NCBI GenBank assembly: GCA_946549155.1
Contig: CAMNQN010000135.1
Span: 1 to 9,385, forward strand
Source: an uncultured Lachnospiraceae bacterium
GTDB taxonomy: Bacteria; Bacillota; Clostridia; Lachnospirales; Lachnospiraceae
DNA length: 9,385 nucleotides
Direction: 5' to 3'
Notes under the pieces: generated by a model
Told to the model about the DNA's origin: nothing
The model's database searches: none
What the model saw: only the letters and a program-made list of their open reading frames with translations
Translations under genes and position numbers: made by a program
Shown: positions 6,447-9,385 of the stretch, in pieces
Position numbering within the stretch: the stretch's first letter is position 1
How the letters are laid out: each line of letters begins with the position of its first letter

Positions 6447-9275
6447 ATGAGACCATGTAAATTAACCATATCCGCCTTCGGTCCCTATGCGGGCCTGACG
6501 GAACTGAATATGGACAGGCTGGGAAGCAGCGGGCTGTACCTGATTACCGGGGATACGGGAGCGGGGAAAACCACGATTTTTGACGCGATTACCTTTGCCC
6601 TGTACGGGGAGGCCAGCGGAAACAGCCGGGAGCCGGAGATGCTGCGGAGCATGTATGCCCAGCCGCAGACCCCTACCTATGTGGAGATGGAGTTTCTCTA
6701 TCGGGGGGAGGTTTATAAGGTCCGGAGAAGTCCGGAATATCTGCGGCCCAAGGACAGGGGGGAGGGGCTGACAAAGCAGCGGGCGGAAGCGGTGCTCACC
6801 TTTCCTGACGGCCACCCCCCCATCACGAAGTCCAGGGATGTGACCCGGGCAGTGGAGGAGCTGCTGGGGTTGGATAAGCAGCAGTTTACTCAGGTGGCCA
6901 TGATTGCCCAGGGAGAGTTTTTGAAGCTGCTGCTGGCGAAAACGGAGGAGCGGGGCAGGATTTTCCGGGAGATTTTTCACACCAGGCCCTATCAGGTTCT
7001 GCAGGAACAGCTGAAGGGCGCCTCCGGCAGCCTGCGCCTGGAGTATGAGGAGGTAAGCCGCAGCATCCGGCAGTATGTGCAGGGCATCCGCTGCGGGGAG
7101 AACAGTCCGTTTCGCGCCAGGCTGGAGAAGGCAGGCGGGAAAAACCAGGAGGTATCCCTTGGGGAGACGCTGGAAATACTAAGGGAGATATTGAAGGAGG
7201 ATGAGGCGGCTGCCAAAGAAGCGGAGCAGGAGCTGAGTCTGCTGGAGCGGCAGCTGGAGGAAGTGAACCGGGAGCTGGGGAAGGCCCAGGCTATAGCCAG
7301 ATCCTGGGCGAGCCTGGCCGAGCAGGAGGCCCGGCTGGCGCTGTGGGAGCCGAAATATGAGCAGGCGAAGGCGGAATGGGAGCGGCAGCAGGAGCAGAAA
7401 CCGGTGCTGGCTAAGCTGACGCTGCGGATTCACGAGGAACAGCTGGGGCTGAAAAAATATGATGAGGTCCAGGAGCAAAGGGATCAGCTGCGGCGCCTGG
7501 AAAAGGAATACCATAAGAAGAGCGGACTGGCGGAGGAAAAGCAGAGGGAGGCACTGGCACTGGAGGAGCGTATTGCCGCCAGGAAGGAGGAGATTTCCGG
7601 ACTCCAGGATGCGGATCAGGGATATCTGGAGCTGCACCAGCAAGGGGAGCAGGCAAAGCAGCGGGGCAAACAGCTGCAGGAGCTGAAGGCACAGCAGGGA
7701 ATCTTTGAGCAGACTGCGGAAAAATTGAAACGGCTTCAGCAAAAGTACCGGCAGCAGGCGGAGCGGACAGAGCGGATGCGCAGCTCCTATGGGCAGAAGG
7801 AGCGGGCCTTCCTCGACGAGCAGGCCGGAATTTTGGCGGCAAACCTGGAGGAGGGGCAGCCCTGTCCTGTGTGCGGCTCCAGAACCCATCCGGCCCCTGC
7901 CGGGATGAGCCTGACAGTGGTTACCCGGGAGGAACTGAAGCAGGCCAGGGAGGCGCTCCAGCGGGAAGAGGAAGCGGCTGGCCAGTACAGCCTGCAGGCA
8001 GGTGAGTTAAAAGGAAAGACGGATTCACTGTGTCAGAATCTGGCGGAGCGTATGGAAGCGCTTCTTGGGACAGCGGCAAAGAGGAAGCAGGAGGAAAGCC
8101 TGTATGGAACGAAAGAGTCGTTGGAACAGTTTTTCCGGGACAGGGCTGTGCTTCTGGAGGAGGAGATTGCGGAAAATGCCCGGGAGCAGGCCGAGCTTTT
8201 TCGCACCTTACAGGAGATGGAAAGCCGGCGCCGGCGCAGGAAAACGCTGGAGGAGGAGCTGCCAAGGCTGGAGGCAAGGCGGCAGAGCGTGCGCCAGGAA
8301 ACAGAGGATATTCGCCGGGAGCAGGCGATTCTTACCGAGCGGTCCCGGGCTTTGCGGGAGCAGATAGAGAAAGGAACGGCGGCGTTAAAATATGAAAGCA
8401 GGGAAATCGCAGAAAACGTTATTCGAAAGCTTACGGATCAAAAGGCAGAGATGGAACAAACGGCTCAAAAAGTACAGGAGGCGCTGGAGCTGGGCCAAAG
8501 GGCTGTGGAGAATGGCCGGTCGGCTGTTAAAGTTCTGAAGGAGCAGCTGCAGATGGAGAAGGAGCCGGACGGGGAATCGCTGCATGGCCGGCAGGAGGGC
8601 CTGCTTGCAAAAAAGCGGGAGCTTACGGGGCGTAAAACCGGACTGGATACCCGCATCAGCGGCAATCAGCAGATTTTGTCCAGCATAAAGAAACAGCAGG
8701 ACGCCATGGAACGGGTGGAACAGCGCTGGGTCTGGATGCGGGCCCTCTCCAACACCGCCAATGGTAATGTGCCCGGAAAAGACAAGATCATGCTGGAAAC
8801 CTACATCCAGATGACCTACTTCGACCGGACACTGCGCCGGGCAAACCTGCGCCTTATGACGATGACGGGAGGCCAGTATGAGCTGATCCGAAGGCTGGAG
8901 GCAGCCAACCAGAAGAGCCAAAGCGGTCTGGAGCTGGATGTCATCGATCATTATAATGGGACGAAGCGCAGCGTACAGACGCTCTCCGGCGGGGAGGCCT
9001 TTCAGGCGTCCCTGGCGCTGGCCCTGGGACTGTCCGATGAGATTCAGGCATCTGCCGGGGGCATTCAGCTGGATACCATGTTTGTGGACGAGGGCTTTGG
9101 GGCCCTGGACGAGGAAGCCTTAAGCCAGGCGCTGCGGGCTCTGGGAGACCTGACAGAGGGAAACCGTCTGGTGGGGATTATCTCCCATGTGGGAGAACTG
9201 AAGCAGAGAATCGACCGGCAGATCGTGGTTACAAAGGAGCGGACCGGAGGAAGCCGGGTGCGGCTGGAAACCTAA
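6447..9275 (+). CDS. sbcC: Exonuclease SbcCD subunit C (Rad50-like ATPase)
   Basis: This is the ATPase subunit that clamps DNA and controls the SbcD nuclease. The N-terminal half of the ABC head holds the Walker A motif GDTGAGKTT (35-43, Lys41) and the Q-loop at Gln155 (MIAQGEF). Two long coiled-coil arms (about 185-465 and 490-765) flank a zinc hook, CPVCGS, with Cys473 and Cys476, through which two subunits join. The C-terminal head half has the signature LSGGE (846-850), Walker B ending in Asp880-Glu881 (FVDEGFGALD, with the D-loop) and the switch His914 (IISHV). All functional motifs are intact. At 942 residues it is somewhat shorter than E. coli SbcC (1048), the difference lying in the arms. 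AGGAG at 6434-6438 gives a normal start. It is co-directional with sbcD, as is usual for this pair. Confidence 0.97.
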   Translation: MRPCKLTISAFGPYAGLTELNMDRLGSSGLYLITGDTGAGKTTIFDAITFALYGEASGNSREPEMLRSMYAQPQTPTYVEMEFLYRGEVYKVRRSPEYLRPKDRGEGLTKQRAEAVLTFPDGHPPITKSRDVTRAVEELLGLDKQQFTQVAMIAQGEFLKLLLAKTEERGRIFREIFHTRPYQVLQEQLKGASGSLRLEYEEVSRSIRQYVQGIRCGENSPFRARLEKAGGKNQEVSLGETLEILREILKEDEAAAKEAEQELSLLERQLEEVNRELGKAQAIARSWASLAEQEARLALWEPKYEQAKAEWERQQEQKPVLAKLTLRIHEEQLGLKKYDEVQEQRDQLRRLEKEYHKKSGLAEEKQREALALEERIAARKEEISGLQDADQGYLELHQQGEQAKQRGKQLQELKAQQGIFEQTAEKLKRLQQKYRQQAERTERMRSSYGQKERAFLDEQAGILAANLEEGQPCPVCGSRTHPAPAGMSLTVVTREELKQAREALQREEEAAGQYSLQAGELKGKTDSLCQNLAERMEALLGTAAKRKQEESLYGTKESLEQFFRDRAVLLEEEIAENAREQAELFRTLQEMESRRRRRKTLEEELPRLEARRQSVRQETEDIRREQAILTERSRALREQIEKGTAALKYESREIAENVIRKLTDQKAEMEQTAQKVQEALELGQRAVENGRSAVKVLKEQLQMEKEPDGESLHGRQEGLLAKKRELTGRKTGLDTRISGNQQILSSIKKQQDAMERVEQRWVWMRALSNTANGNVPGKDKIMLETYIQMTYFDRTLRRANLRLMTMTGGQYELIRRLEAANQKSQSGLELDVIDHYNGTKRSVQTLSGGEAFQASLALALGLSDEIQASAGGIQLDTMFVDEGFGALDEEALSQALRALGDLTEGNRLVGIISHVGELKQRIDRQIVVTKERTGGSRVRLET

Positions 9276-9278
9276 GAA

Positions 9279-9385
9279 GTGCGGCTAAGCGATTATTTTG
9301 AGAGGGCTGTTCGTGTTTTGTTAATTACCCGGACGCAGGAAGAGGCGGGCGTGCAGGGCCACAAGCATCTGGAAAATAACTCCGG
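9279..9385 (+). CDS. Possible start of a downstream gene (partial, unrecognised)
   Basis: A frame opening with GTG 4 bases after the sbcC stop stays open for 35 codons to the window edge. It reads VRLSDYFERAVRVLLITRTQ at the start and is acidic and basic in mixed order. It is the only forward frame without a stop here; the other two close within about 25 bases. It is in the same frame as sbcC, separated only by TAA and one codon. No good ribosome binding site lies at the right distance, and the reverse strand also has an open frame over about 90 bases. The call is therefore weak. I recognise no family. Confidence 0.33.
   Translation, partial: MRLSDYFERAVRVLLITRTQEEAGVQGHKHLENNS

Noticed and set aside
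6407..6460. 17-codon ORF in the sbcD-sbcC gap
   Set aside because: It has no ribosome binding site at workable distance, overlaps the sbcC start, and contains the sbcC ribosome site.
7179..7889. 236-codon leucine/glutamine-rich reverse ORF within sbcC
   Set aside because: The Leu/Gln richness is the complement of CAG/CTG/GAG codons in the SbcC coiled coil, not a membrane protein.
2721..9275. Classical Zorya type I, II or III system
   Set aside because: No ZorC, ZorD (helicase-nuclease), ZorE (HNH) or other Zorya effector is present in the window; only the stator-like pair resembles it, so the named system cannot be called.

Overview
The window carries one co-directional (+ strand) gene cluster with no RNA genes, CRISPR array, insertion sequence or phage gene. 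Its look is that of a Gram-positive anaerobe of the class Clostridia, most likely a Lachnospiraceae-type gut bacterium. This is inferred from strong AGGAGG-type ribosome binding sites, moderately GC-rich coding sequence, and a secreted transglutaminase-like protein with CxxC motifs, Ig-like repeats and a fibronectin III domain. No species can be named from the sequence alone.

Layout. Positions 1-131 are a short 5' region with no convincing complete promoter. A 36-codon candidate ORF (132-242) has a good ribosome binding site and overlaps the next gene by ATGA. It is followed by a secreted transglutaminase-like protein of 818 residues (239-2695), a MotA/TolQ/ExbB-type four-helix membrane protein with a long cytoplasmic coiled-coil tail (2721-4109), a MotB/OmpA-type partner with one membrane helix, a long coiled coil and a peptidoglycan-binding domain (4122-5135), the nuclease subunit sbcD (5139-6374) and the Rad50-like ATPase subunit sbcC (6447-9275). 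The last 110 bases hold no visible terminator and contain one frame that stays open to the window edge.

The spacing between genes is 25, 12, 3 and 72 bases, with no terminator between any of them, so a single operon is the simplest reading. The MotA-like and MotB-like proteins have the hallmarks of a proton- or sodium-driven stator (pore helices, the conserved membrane aspartate, an OmpA wall anchor), yet no flagellar gene is nearby. They sit directly upstream of a complete SbcCD DNA-end nuclease. A stator pair whose MotA-like subunit carries a long cytoplasmic tail, encoded next to DNA-processing enzymes, is the general plan of the Zorya anti-phage systems (ZorA-ZorB plus nuclease/helicase effectors). 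Here SbcCD takes the effector position and no ZorC, ZorD or ZorE is visible. The main hypothesis is therefore an ion-driven, wall-anchored membrane motor coupled to SbcCD, for defence or for handling DNA at the envelope. This is inference from gene context. The alternative is that an ordinary housekeeping sbcDC pair happens to lie in an operon with an envelope module.
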